Source of the DNA: Bin87 sp963666415
Lineage (GTDB): Bacteria; Chloroflexota; Dehalococcoidia; Lucifugimonadales; UBA3495
Length of the DNA stretch: 64,000 bases
Direction: 5' to 3'
Assembly: GCA_963666415.2 (NCBI GenBank)
Contig: CAXXPD010000003.1
Location: 2,728,001-2,792,000 of the forward strand
The position numbers and the translations under genes are program-made. The notes below the pieces were generated by a model. The model ran no database searches. It had not been told where the DNA came from and worked only from the letters and a program-made list of their open reading frames with translations. Positions 44,942 to 54,415 of this stretch are shown here, piece by piece. Positions within the stretch are counted from its first letter, which is position 1, and each line of letters starts with the position of its first letter.

Positions 44942-46395
44942 CTCGGCTTTGTACAATCAAGCGGCATAGGCTAGCGTGTCGAGCATCCTGTGGTACAAGA
45001 GGCGCGGGACTTTTATCGATTCGTGCTCGCGCTCGGACGGCATAAAAGTTCCCTGCTGCACCCAGAGGTGTCGTCTGACCAGGGCGATGGCGTCGGCGAA
45101 GGAAGGGCTGGTCTTGTCATACCACGCCGCGGTGCGCGGCGCCATGCCGCCACGCTGTTCGATCAGGATATCCGCTGCCAGCGTCACCACGCTGAACAGG
45201 CCAAAGAGCGCGGGGGTGGTTCGGGCGATGGCTCGTTCCGACCACTGGCGCTGGGTTTCCACGCCCAGGTGAGCCCGCAGCTCCGCAAAGGTCACCTCGA
45301 CCTGCCAGCGCAGCAGATACCACTGCAGTATCCGCAGGGGTTCCGCCTCGGTGTCGGTGCATAGCAAAGCATAGGGCCCGCGGCGCTCCTCCAGGTATCT
45401 GATGACGACCCAACGTAGGGGAAGGCGCGGCGGCCCGCCGTGGTACCACAGCGCTACGCCCGAAGCGAGCTCGACCATGGCGGTACTGCCGTCGGAACCG
45501 GTGGCGCGGTAGGGAATCCATTGTGTAGCGGGATCGTCCAGCACCGCCGTGGGACTGGGCAATCGCGCGCCGACCACCCGGGGCCGCCCGATCTGGCCGG
45601 GCCGCCGCGGTGGCGCGGGCTGGTACCGGGACGCGTCCTTGCGCAGTTTGGTGACGACGACAATCGGCTTTGACATACTCTGGCAATGCCGCAGGAACTC
45701 GCGCTTGGCGTAGCCGCCATCGGCCACCACCACCAGGTCCCGGTCCGGCAGCCACCGGCGCAGGCAGACCAGCATCTGCTGGGCGTAGTCGGTGAACGTC
45801 TGGTGCCGGCGACCTTTGCGCCGGTCGTAGCGGGCCGACACCACCAGCGCGGTCAAAAACGGTAGCGCCCAGTGTCGACCCGCCCATCCGATACGCGTCA
45901 GCAACATCAGGCTCACCCATTGCAATCCGGGGGTCATCACCACCTGGTCGTCCTTGGACCGCACCGGATCCCGATACCGCCCCTTGGCCGCAATCTTCCG
46001 GCCCCAGCGTCGTTCCACCGTCTCGTCAATGCCGAACACCAACGGCTCGGTGGATGAACCAAGGCGCCCGGCCACCAGCAGCAACAGCACCCGGCTCAGT
46101 TGCAGCGGCGACCATCGGGCACGGTTGAGCACCTGGTGATAGATGGCGAAGTCGCCGTGCTGCCCAATCCCCAGGATGTTGAGGGCGGAGGACACGGTGC
46201 GCTTGCCGGGAGACAGGATCGCTCCCATGGCCAGGAGTTGGGCTTTGCGCCAGGTCCTGGGGTCAAACAGGTGCTCAAAGGGCAGCAGCAGGGTTACTAT
46301 GACTGCGGGCAGGGTGGGCATACGCGACCTCTTGTAGTGATTTGGTCGAGCTTGCCCTGTTCTTATAATTTATCTAGCTTTTGTACAAAGTCGAG
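44942..46395 (-). mobile_element. IS4-like element in the LLM gene
   Basis: The terminal repeats CTCGGCTTTGTACAA (44942) and CTCGACTTTGTACAA (inward from 46395) match at 14 of 15 bases. The 8-bp duplication AGTCCGGC lies at 44934-44941 and 46396-46403. The length is 1454 bp. It is present once in the window. Confidence 0.94.
44957..46321 (-). CDS. IS4-superfamily DDE transposase
   Basis: The 454-residue frame is intact. The first Asp lies in LVFGIDETVERRWGRKIAAK, the second in DRDLVVVADGGYAKREFLRH, and the Glu in YLLRWQVEVTFAELRAHLGV. That last stretch has the Y-x2-R-x3-E spacing of the IS4 YREK box with Arg for the last Lys. Start ATG 46321 has AGAGGT upstream. The stop is about 15 bases from the terminal repeat. 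Named subgroup not assigned. Confidence 0.9.
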   Translation of the reverse strand: MPTLPAVIVTLLLPFEHLFDPRTWRKAQLLAMGAILSPGKRTVSSALNILGIGQHGDFAIYHQVLNRARWSPLQLSRVLLLLVAGRLGSSTEPLVFGIDETVERRWGRKIAAKGRYRDPVRSKDDQVVMTPGLQWVSLMLLTRIGWAGRHWALPFLTALVVSARYDRRKGRRHQTFTDYAQQMLVCLRRWLPDRDLVVVADGGYAKREFLRHCQSMSKPIVVVTKLRKDASRYQPAPPRRPGQIGRPRVVGARLPSPTAVLDDPATQWIPYRATGSDGSTAMVELASGVALWYHGGPPRLPLRWVVIRYLEERRGPYALLCTDTEAEPLRILQWYLLRWQVEVTFAELRAHLGVETQRQWSERAIARTTPALFGLFSVVTLAADILIEQRGGMAPRTAAWYDKTSPSFADAIALVRRHLWVQQGTFMPSEREHESIKVPRLLYHRMLDTLAYAA

Positions 46396-47056
46396 AGTCC
46401 GGCGAAGCAGGGAAGAAACTGCTGCCCACGGTGAACAACCCCCAACGGTTGCGGACGGCAATCTCTACCGATTCCGGGCTGTGAGTGACCGCCATAAATA
46501 TGGGCGGATGCGGCTGCTGCACCGGCTTGGGAATAACCCGCACTTCCGGGAAGCTGAAATAGTCGCCGTCGTAGGAGAAGGTGTCCTCCGTCCACGACCT
46601 GACAGCGATGTCCATGCCCTCGATGAAACGGTCGCGGGATTCGGCGATGTCCAGGCCATAGATGTCGAACTCCCGCTTCTGGTAGCCGCGGCCGGCCCCG
46701 ACAATCAGGCGTCCCTGGCTAATAATGTCCAGTGTGGCCAGGTCCTGCGCCAGCCGCAGTGGAGCGTGCCACGGCACTATGGTGCAGGCCACGCCCACCT
46801 TGACCCGCTTGGTCTTGGCGGCGATGGCGGCCAGCAGGCTGTGGGGCGAGCTGATGATGCTGTGTTCGCTGAAAGCGTGCTCGGCAATCCACACCGAGTC
46901 GAAGCCCAGTTCCTCCGCCAATTCCGCGCCGCGCAGAATGTCCTCGTAGACCTCGACGTCGGTGCGGCTGACCGGGTTGGGATTGATCTTGCTCTCGTCG
47001 GCGTATTGCTCGTGCAGCAGGGGGCGCTGGCCCACGAAGAAGGCTCCGAATTTCAT
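46396..47056 (-). pseudogene. LLM flavin monooxygenase, N-terminal part
   Basis: The part starts at ATG 47056 with GGAGG upstream: MKFGAFFVGQRPLLHEQYAD. GAELAEELGFDSVWIAEHAF and HSLLAAIAAKTKRVKVGVAC follow, then RLAQDLATLDIISQGRLIVG AGRGYQ, all classic for F420/FMN-dependent luciferase-like enzymes. Joined, the gene would encode about 373 residues. It lies just after the ferritin-like gene (4 bases apart), so the two form an operon. Inactivation by an IS with a perfect target duplication looks recent; the substrate is unknown. Confidence 0.9.
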
Positions 47057-47060
47057 CCGG

Positions 47061-47519
47061 TTAGTCCTCCCGCTCGATCTCGGCGTACACCGCCCGCATG
47101 GAGGCGCCGGAGTCGTCCTCCACCTCGGTGAACCACTTGATCAGAGAACGTGTCAGCTGGTCGACAGACTCATCAACTGAGGCAGCCTCATAGCGCTGGC
47201 GCACAGTGGGCAGGGTTACACGAGTTTGGGCTTCGCGCATCCAGACGATCTTTTCCTTGTCGGTCATTTCCGAACCGGCCACGCGCAGCCGCTCGGCAAA
47301 CATGGCGTCGTCCTTGTCCTCGGGGGCGCCGCCCAACTCACGAATGCGCCGATCGAAGATGTCCCCGTGGCTGGTCTCGCGCTCGGCTACCAGAGAAAGG
47401 CAGCCCTTCAGCCCCGGATGCTCGGTCTTATCGGCCCACGCCTTGAGGAAGACTCCAGCCCGGTGCTCCTGCAGGCGAATGTCGTTGAGCAGGTCTATGT
47501 ATTCTGGCTTATCCGGCAT
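47061..47519 (-). CDS. ferritin-like-fold protein
   Basis: The 152-residue, mostly helical protein has EHRAGVFLKAWADKTEHPGL near residue 18 and CLSLVAERETSHGDIFDRRI near residue 40. This Glu/His spacing (ExxH in ERETSHGD) resembles di-iron ferritin-like or rubrerythrin-like helices. Family membership is a structural guess rather than a clear motif match. Start ATG 47519 has GAGG upstream. It directly precedes the LLM monooxygenase gene and might support it, for example in iron or oxygen handling. It is intact. Confidence 0.55.
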   Translation of the reverse strand: MPDKPEYIDLLNDIRLQEHRAGVFLKAWADKTEHPGLKGCLSLVAERETSHGDIFDRRIRELGGAPEDKDDAMFAERLRVAGSEMTDKEKIVWMREAQTRVTLPTVRQRYEAASVDESVDQLTRSLIKWFTEVEDDSGASMRAVYAEIERED

Positions 47520-47720
47520 TGCGATACCTCACTATTTTGAGCATTTGGGGGGCGAAAGCGGACGCGGCTGCCATCATTTCATAATAAAACACTCGCCGAT
47601 GATTGTCAGGCAACGCGGTTACAGGCGAGTTTAGTGCGCCGCCCTTGGGGTGTCAAACTTGGCTGCGCCCGGCGCGTGATAAAATGCCGTCACGAAATCA
47701 GCCCGGATTCAGGAGCGGTT

Positions 47721-48899
47721 TTGCCTCAATTGACTGAAGCGCAGCGCGGCATGGTCGCCACAATCAGAGAGTTTGTCCGCAGGGAAGTCCAACCTGTCGC
47801 CCAGAAAATGGAACACGCCGACGAGTACCCCTTCGAGCTGGTGGAGCGGATGAAGGAGCTGGGCTTGTTCGGCGCGGTGATCCCCGAAGAGTACGGCGGG
47901 CTTGAGCTGGATGTCACGTCCTACGCCCTGGTCATCGAGGAAATCTGCCGGGGATGGATGAGCCTGAGCGGGATACTGAACTCCCACCTCATCATGGCCT
48001 ACATGATCACGACCCACGGAACACTGGAGCAGAAGGAGCGATTCCTGCCCCTGATGGCGACCGGCGAGAAGCGAGGCGGCATCTGCATCACCGAGCCCAA
48101 CGCGGGCAGCGACGTCCAGGCCATCGAGACTCGCGCCGTCCGCGAAGGCGACGAATACGTGGTAAACGGGGCCAAGAGCCTGATTGCCAACGGGCGCCAC
48201 GGCAACACCTTCGCCCTGGTCGCCAAGACCGACCCGAACGCCGACCCGCCCCGGCGCGGCATCAGCATCTTCATCGCCGAGAAGGGGCCGGGCTTCAACG
48301 TGGTGCGGGACATACCGAAGCTGGGCTACAAGGGCGTGGATACCTGCGAGCTGTCCTTCGAGGACTACCGCGTATCCGGCGGGAATCTGGTCAGCGGCGA
48401 GGAGGGCAAGGGGTTCTACCAGATAATGAGCGGGCTGGAGTTGGGCCGCATCAATGTTGCCGCCCGCTGCCTCGGTGTGGCGCGGGCCGCGCTGGAAGAA
48501 TCCACGCGATACGCCAAGCAGCGCCAAACCTTCGGCAAGCCCATCGGAGAACACCAGAGCGTGCAGATAATGCTGGCCAACATGGCGACCCAGATACAGG
48601 CGGCCCACCTGATGGTGCTCCACGCCGCCGAGAAGAAGGACCGGGGCGAGCGCGCCGACATGGAGGCAGGAATGGCCAAGCTGTTCGCCAGCGAGATGTG
48701 TATGCAGGTCGCCATCGACGCCATGCGCATCCACGGCGGCTACGGCTACACCCAGGACCTGACGGTGGAGCGCCACTTCCGCGACGCCCCGCTGATGATG
48801 ATCGGCGAGGGAACCAACGAGATTCAGCGCCTGGTCATCGCCCGCCATCTGCTCAACAACTACACCACCGGCGACTTCCTGTACGAGTCGGGGTTGTAG
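47721..48899 (+). CDS. acyl-CoA dehydrogenase
   Basis: This FAD enzyme introduces a trans-2 double bond into acyl-CoA. The 392-residue protein has LTEAQRGMVATIREFVRREV at the N-terminus, CITEPNAGSDVQAIETRAVR near residue 115 (FAD/substrate motif), GYKGVDTCELSFEDYRV near 205, ARAALEESTRYAKQRQTFGK near 255, and HGGYGYTQDLTVERHFRDAP with IGEGTNEIQR near 365, where Glu is the catalytic base. I choose TTG 47721, preceded by AGGAG, because the longer frame from 47634 adds 29 residues without family similarity. It faces away from the LLM/ferritin-like operon and precedes MmgE. Confidence 0.92.
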   Translation: MPQLTEAQRGMVATIREFVRREVQPVAQKMEHADEYPFELVERMKELGLFGAVIPEEYGGLELDVTSYALVIEEICRGWMSLSGILNSHLIMAYMITTHGTLEQKERFLPLMATGEKRGGICITEPNAGSDVQAIETRAVREGDEYVVNGAKSLIANGRHGNTFALVAKTDPNADPPRRGISIFIAEKGPGFNVVRDIPKLGYKGVDTCELSFEDYRVSGGNLVSGEEGKGFYQIMSGLELGRINVAARCLGVARAALEESTRYAKQRQTFGKPIGEHQSVQIMLANMATQIQAAHLMVLHAAEKKDRGERADMEAGMAKLFASEMCMQVAIDAMRIHGGYGYTQDLTVERHFRDAPLMMIGEGTNEIQRLVIARHLLNNYTTGDFLYESGL

Positions 48900-49003
48900 G
48901 CGGGCTGGATTTGGCGAGTATGTTACCCTATTTCGAACTGGTCGAGCACGACGAATAGTATTTTGAGAACCGTCGTTGTAATACTTGATGGAGGTTCTCA
49001 GCC

Positions 49004-50580
49004 ATGGTTCAGAACAACAACGAAACCGGCATGACCCGCGCCCTAGAAACGCGGCCGGAAACCCCGATGCTTCGGGAAATGGGGTATTCCCTACGCCGAT
49101 TATCGACGCATAAATGGATCGTCGGGACGCTTTGCATACATCATGACGGCGAAGGCGACAATAATACGTCTGATGCTCAACGCCAAAAACTTGGCAAATT
49201 GGCTTTCCGGCCAGACTTCTAGGCAGCTTCGCGCAGGCGCTCGAGTACGAGGATCTGTCGCCGGAGGTGATCGACTGGGCCAAGTACCTGTGCCTGGACT
49301 TCGCCGCAGTTACGCTCAACGGCTCCACCACCGGCTCGGCGCACGCTGTCGTTGATGCGCTGCAGCGGCTGGACCGCTCCGGGCCGTCGGTGGTCGTCGG
49401 TACGCCCTATCGAGTGCTGCCGGAGTACGCTTCGATGGCCAACGGCATCGCCTTTCACAGCATAGAGATGGACGACGTGAACAACGAGGCGTCGCTGCAT
49501 CCGGGCGTGGTGGCCTTTCCCACCGCCCTTTCGATGGCCGACCTGGCCCATGTGTCGGGCAAGGACTTCATCGCCGCAGTGGTTGCGGGGTACGACGTCA
49601 TCGTGCGGCTGGGCCGCGCATTGCAGCCTGCCGAGCATTACGGGCGAGGCTTCCATCCCACCGGCACCTGCGGGGCTTTCGGCGCTGCGGTGGTGGCCGG
49701 GCGGCTGCTGGGGCTGCAGGGCGACGACTTCATCCACGCCCTGGGCATCGCGGGCAGCCAGACCGCCGGCAGCATGGAATACCTGGCGCAGGGAGCCTGG
49801 ACCAAGCGATTCCATCCCGGCTGGGCGTCGCACAGCGGTTCCTGGGCGGCCCTGCTGGCCCGCTCCGGCTACACACCGGCCCCACCACCATCCTCGAGGG
49901 GCGCGACGGCTTCCTGCAAGCCTATTCCGGCAACCCCGACATGTCGCTGGTGCTGCAAGACCTGGGGGACGAATATCTGATTACCCGCACGGGAATCAAG
50001 CCCCCTGCTTGCTGCCGTTACAAGCAGGGACCCATAGACTGCCTGATAGACATCCGCAACACCCATGGTCTGGAGGCCGATGACGTCGAGGAAGTGACCG
50101 TCGGAGTACTCAGCGGCGGTTTCAAGCTGGTAGCGTCTCCAGAAGAGGACAAGGCCAACCCCAAGACAGTCGTGGATATGCAGTTCTCCATGCCCTTCGG
50201 CGCGGCGGTGGCCTTGGCCTATGGCCGCGCGTCGCTGGAGGAATACGCCGACGGGGTGCCTGACCGCCCGGAGATAAGCCGCATCCTGCCGCGGGTGAAG
50301 TGTGTGACCGACCCGGAGTTGGACGCCCACTTCCCCCGCGAGTTTCGCGCTTGGGCTGAGGTCTCCACCGCCGACGGACGCCGCCTGCGCAGCGACATCC
50401 GATACCCCAAGGGCGACCCGGAGAATGCCCTGTCGTGGGCCGAAATGAAAGAGAAGTTCGGCCGTCCTTACCGCAACGGTCATCAGCCCGGAACGCCAGC
50501 AACAAATCATCGCCGCCATAGAATCGCTGGACGAAATGGAGGACGTGCGAGAGCTGGCAGCCCTCCTGTCCACGGAATAG
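49004..50580 (+). pseudogene. MmgE/PrpD family gene, interrupted by a MITE and two frameshifts
   Basis: The family includes 2-methylcitrate dehydratase and cis-aconitate-type enzymes. The start is ATG 49004 with GGAGG. Without the MITE at 49047-49218 and one CTAG, the protein reads MTRALGSFAQALEYEDLSPE, continuing VIDWAKYLCLDFAAVTLNGS, a perfect family start. HSIEMDDVNNEASLHPGVVA and GRGFHPTGTCGAFGAAVVAG follow. A frameshift near 49875 separates GPTTILEGRDGFLQAYSGNP. Another near 50465 separates ATVISPERQQQIIAAIESLD. The stop is at 50580, and the CoA-transferase gene starts 32 bases later, so they were one operon. Confidence 0.9.
49047..49218. mobile_element. 172-bp MITE with IS1182-type ends and CTAG duplication
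   Basis: The left end AAACGCGGCCGGAAACCC and the right end (inward) AAGTCTGGCCGGAAAGCC are inverted repeats. They match the ends of IS1182-2 (AAACCGGGCCGGAAAGCC and AAAGCGGGCCGGAAACTG). CTAG flanks both sides (49043-49046 and 49219-49222), as for IS1182-2. It has no coding capacity. Excision of the element plus one CTAG restores the MmgE reading frame exactly, which proves the boundaries. Confidence 0.9.
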
Positions 50581-50611
50581 GCCACCAAGCAGTGAAGATG
50601 GGCAAGAGAAT

Positions 50612-51806
50612 ATGACTCCTCCGTTGCAGGGTGTCCGCATCCTCGAAATGTCGCAGGCTATCGCCGGGCCGGTGGCGGCGCGGACGCTGGGCGACCTGGG
50701 TGCTGAGATAATCAAGATCGAGCAGCCCGGCGTGGGGGATATGTCGCGGCGCATCGGCCCCCACTTCCTCGGCGGCGAGAGCGCCTATTACCTGAACTTC
50801 AACCGCAACAAGAAGAGCGTAACCATAGACCTGCGAACGCCGGAGGGCCGGGAAGTCTGCCGCCGGCTCGTAGCCGTGTCCGACGTGGTGTTCGACGCAT
50901 TCCGGCCTTCGGTGCTGGAGCGCCTGGGACTGGACTACGAATCGTTGAAGGCAATCAACCCGTCCATCATCGCCTGCTCGCTGTCGGCCTTCGGGCAAGA
51001 GGGGCCGTACCGTGAGCGGCCCGGCTTCGACGGCATCGTGCAGGCCATGGGCGGCGGGATGAGCGTCACCGGCAACCCCGGCCAGCCGCCGGTGTTCATG
51101 GGCTTTCCGGTGGGCGACATGGTCGGCGGCTACGTGGCCGCCCTAAGCATCGCCTCCGCGTTGTACGGGCGGCGGTTCACCGGCGAGGGGCGCCGCCTGG
51201 ACATCGCCCTGCTGGACGTTCAGATTGCCCTGCAAGCCCACCTGGGGCAGTTCTACCTCGTGTCCGGCGAGGTGCCGCAGCCCATCGGCTCCGTCCAACC
51301 TCCCCGTGGGCGCCTACCAATGCTCCGACGGCAAATACGTGCAGGTTCACTGCGCCAGCCAGGAATTCGCCATGAAGGCCCTGCGCATGATGGCCGGCGA
51401 AATCGAAGCGCTGCGGGGCATGGATGAAGACCTACGCTTCACCACCGCCCCCTCCCGCATCGAGAACCGCGATGCGCTCGAAGAAGCCCTGACCGCAGGC
51501 TTTATGACAAAGCCGCGCCCCGAGTGGGAGCAACTGCTGCTGAAGTACGATGTGCCCGGCGGCCCGGTCAACAACATTGGCGAGGCCCTGGCCGACCCGC
51601 AGGTGCAGCTACGCGACATGGTGGTGGAAATCAACCATCCAGTCGCCGGCGCCTACCGCACCGCCGGCAACCCCATCAAGACCGGCAGCCCCGATAACTT
51701 CGCGCCGCCGCCAACCCTGGGCCAGGATACCGAAGCCGTCCTGACCGGGCTACTGGGATATAGCGGCGCGGAAGTGGCGGCGCTGCGCGAAGCGGGAGCG
51801 GTTTAA
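50612..51806 (+). pseudogene. CaiB/BaiF CoA-transferase with one frameshift
   Basis: The N-terminal part reads GVRILEMSQAIAGPVAARTL, GDLGAEIIKIEQPGVGDMSR and LVAVSDVVFDAFRPSVLERL. The catalytic Asp region is FMGFPVGDMVGGYVAALSIA. Near 51298 one base is lost or gained, and the protein continues in another frame as SNLPVGAYQCSDGKYVQVHC to EVAALREAGAV. Joined length is about 397 residues, normal for the family. The single lesion in a C-rich place could be a sequencing error, in which case the gene is functional. It follows MmgE/PrpD directly. Confidence 0.88.
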
Positions 51807-51814
51807 GGGATAGT

Positions 51815-51985
51815 ATGACAAACAACCCCGCGAAGAGAATCATCACAATTGCCGGGCCCAATGGGGCCGGCGAAACCACCCTCGCTATGGAGCTTCTGCC
51901 CAACGAGGCGGAATGCCCCACCTTCATAAACGCCGATCTCCTCGCCGCCGGTCTGAATCCGTTTCAATTTGATTTTGGAGGGTAG
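51815..51985 (+). pseudogene. zeta-toxin-like P-loop gene, truncated by IS630-Z
   Basis: MTNNPAKRIITIAGPNGAGE continues TTLAMELLPNEAECPTFINA and DLLAAGLNPF. This is the start of a zeta-toxin/AAA-type kinase family protein. The Walker A motif reads GPNGAGETT where GPNGAGKTT is expected, so the phosphate-binding Lys is Glu. At about 51964 the sequence becomes the end of IS630-Z and the frame stops. No antitoxin gene is visible. Confidence 0.8.
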
Positions 51986-53081
51986 ATATGTTGGAGCTTA
52001 CTACGAGCATCTTGGGTGGAAAACCGCCAGTCTATGGCTGATTTTGCTTCGTTGCGCTCGCTTTCGAGCGCCGCAACCTCTCGCCGCAGCTCCGGCTCAT
52101 CGCTGATAGGGCGGTTCAGACACGCTCTGCTGAAGACGCTCAACTCGATCTCAGCGACATTCAGCCAGCTGCCATGAGTGGGGGTGTAATGAAACTCCAG
52201 CCGTTTAGCGATGCGCCGGGCTTCGGATGGCTCAAATGCTTCGTAGAGCGAGCCGGGCTTGTGGGTGTTGAGGTTGTCCAGCACCAGCCTGACAACCTCG
52301 GCATCAGGGTAGGCCTCGTCCACCAGCCACCGCATCTGGTGCGCGAAGTCCACGGCAGTGCGGCGCCCGGTCACGGCGACATGTCTCCATCCACCCTTCG
52401 GCTCGCAGATCATGAACAGGTTCCGGGTCCCGTTTCGCTGGTACTCAGTGTCATAGCGTTCCACCCGTCCAGGAACGGCCTTGATGGGCGGACGCACCTC
52501 CCCGGTCAATTGCCTGGAGGTCTCGTCGAAACACACTACCGGAGGCTCCGGGTTGTACTCCTGGTGGTACAAGTCCAGCACGTCCTCCATCTGCGCCACG
52601 AACTCCCCGCTCACCTTGGGGATACACCACTCTTTCTTCTTCCAGGGCTTGAGTTCATTTTTTTGAGTATCTGGCGCACCGTCTCCAGGGAGATGCTCTC
52701 GGCAAACTCCAACTCCACCACCTTGTCGGCCAGCAACTGGAGCGTCCAGTGCGCGTGTCCTGCGGGCGCTGCGCTGCACGCGAAGGCGATCAGGTGCGCT
52801 TCCTGCTTGCCGTCCAGCTTGCGCTCCCGGCCCGGCCGCGGTCGGTCATTGATGGCGGCCTCAAGTCCTTCCTCCACGTACCGCTTCCGCGCTCTGGCAA
52901 CGGTAGCGGCGCTGATCAACAGCACATCGGCTATCTCACGGTCCCCAAGCCCTTCGTCAGCTTTGAGCAGCGCGAGCGCCCGCTTGACGGTGCGGACTGA
53001 CGGCTTGCCCCGGTGGGAAACCTCATTGAGACAGGTCCGTTCGGACTCGGTCAGTTTGACTTTATACTTGATGGCAGCCAT
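51964..53081 (-). CDS. IS630-Z transposase with -1 slip site
   Basis: ORF A (MAAIKYKVKLTESERTCLNE) has the helix-turn-helix DREIADVLLISAATVARARK. An A7 run (phase A-AAA-AAT, about 52655-52661) allows a -1 slip from ILKK into NELKPWKKKEWCIPKVSGEF. ORF B has VVCFDETSRQLTGE (Asp), VRLVLDNLNTHKPG (Asp) and HGSWLNVAEIELSVFSRACL (Glu). Unlike the X copies it has no insertion before the Glu. It is the only IS630 transposase here with a complete catalytic triad, about 350 residues if the slip occurs. Confidence 0.88.
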
Positions 53082-53163
53082 GGCTGGGCACTTCCTCACA
53101 CAAAGATCATGCCCAAGTATGGCTGCTTTCTTATATTCTTACAAATCTACCTGGCAACAGTAC
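51964..53163 (-). mobile_element. IS630-family element Z, left end damaged
   Basis: The right end reads GTACTGTTGCCAGGTAGATT inward from 53163 and is bounded by TA at 53164-53165, which is also the target of IS630-Y2. At the left the coding end is present but the terminal GTAC and the TA are absent, so the last few bases were lost. It interrupts the zeta-toxin gene. Confidence 0.8.
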
Positions 53164-54323
53164 TAAACCAAAGCCAAGGAGGGATGTGCATTTACCGGGT
53201 GCTGGGAATCGGGGCGGGAGTCTCGCGGGAGTGTTTCGGCCCTTGATTGCAGGACCGTCCGGCAGCGCCGTCTCACCTCGTCTTTCCGGCTGGACAGCCC
53301 GGCCAGGAATTTGCCGACCCTCTCCTGCACCGCCGCCCTGCTCCCCAGGCACAGATTGCCAGTGGCCTCCTCTCTCGCCCAGCCCCAGATAGCCTCATCG
53401 GCGTTGAAGTCCGGGCTGTAGCCCGGCAGGTTCACCAGCCTCAGCTCCAGCTCAGGCGTCCTGAGGTACTCCCGCACCGCTTCCCCACGGTGGGCCGGCG
53501 CATTGTCCCAGATGACCCGCAGCGGCCCTGGATGCTTTTCCTTCAGTTGCGTCAGGCAGTTGCGTCAGGAAGGCAACCGAGGTCCCGCTGTTGCTGTTGC
53601 CCTCCAGTTCCATCCATTCCACCTCGCCCGTCTCCAGGCACACCGCTGAATAGTAGCTGGCCTTCTCCCCATACCGCGGGCTATTGGAGTCCACCAACGC
53701 AGGCTTACCCTTCAGCACCCACTTGCCCCGCAATTCCGCGTCCGCCCGGAAGTGGGCCTCATCAGCAAAGAATATGCTGGCTTCAGTCCGTTGGGCCTCC
53801 TCCCACCGGGCGGCGTACTCCGCCACGAAGGCCTCCCGCTTGGACTCATTCGCCTTGAGCAGACGCTTCTTGGGGCGCTTGCAGGCAAACCCCAGCCGGT
53901 AAAGCCAGTTCAGGCAACTGCTGCGGCACAGGCTGATGCCAAACCGTTCTGAGACAAACTGCCGCACCACCCTCCAATACCAGTTGGCCAGTTGGATGCC
54001 CGCCGCAGCGGGCGGTTGTTCCACCGCCCCTTTCAACTCCTCCTGCTGCGTCTGGTCAAGGGCGGGGGGGAACCACCGGTCTGCTCGAATATCAGGGCCG
54101 CAGGCCCTCCCTCACCGAAGGCCGACGCCCAACGCCCGATAGTGTGGGGGTCCCGCTCCAGCGCCTCCGCCGTCGCCGCTGCCGTCAAGCCCTGAGCCAG
54201 CAGCAGGATGGCGTACCACCGCTCCCGCTCCCGGGGCGTGGGAGCCAGAATCATCCGCCGCCGCAAGTCCTTGACTCCCATCTGCCATTGTTCCAGAGAC
54301 CGATCTATCTCCCTCACGCCCAT
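53163..54323 (-). pseudogene. IS630-Y2 transposase, same lesions as Y1
   Basis: The gene shows the same C7 slip site and the same tandem 13-mer CCTGACGCAACTG (read on the - strand, at about 53541-53566) as Y1. The protein pieces are identical to Y1 except for one residue near the end (SLALV versus TLALV). The stop codon again uses the neighbouring TA. Confidence 0.88.
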
Positions 54324-54413
54324 CACCAACCCCTCGCAATTTCTGAGACCAGCTACCTCGGTTCCTTCATAAATTTACCCCATGCGTCTGCGCATTTCAC
54401 CTTGGCTTTGGTT
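53166..54413 (-). mobile_element. IS630-family element Y, copy 2
   Basis: It is 1248 bp, with the same AACCAAAGCCAAGG ends as Y1, bounded by TA at 53164-53165 and 54414-54415. It is joined to IS630-Z on one side and to IS630-X3 on the other by single TA dinucleotides. Orientation relative to X is opposite to that of the Y1-X2 pair. Confidence 0.93.
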
Positions 54414-54415
54414 TA

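Noticed and set aside
46390..46403. TTGTACAAA as a 9-bp target duplication of the IS4-like element
   Set aside because: It is part of the terminal inverted repeats (CTCGRCTTTGTACAA); the duplication that restores the LLM frame is AGTCCGGC.
49004..49222. Possible independent 72-residue gene
   Set aside because: It is the MmgE/PrpD start reading through the MITE; removing the MITE restores the family sequence.
47709..49331. 540-codon reverse frame opposite acyl-CoA dehydrogenase
   Set aside because: High-GC shadow frame; composition is His-, Gly- and Val-rich and has no family features, while the + strand frame has all enzyme motifs.
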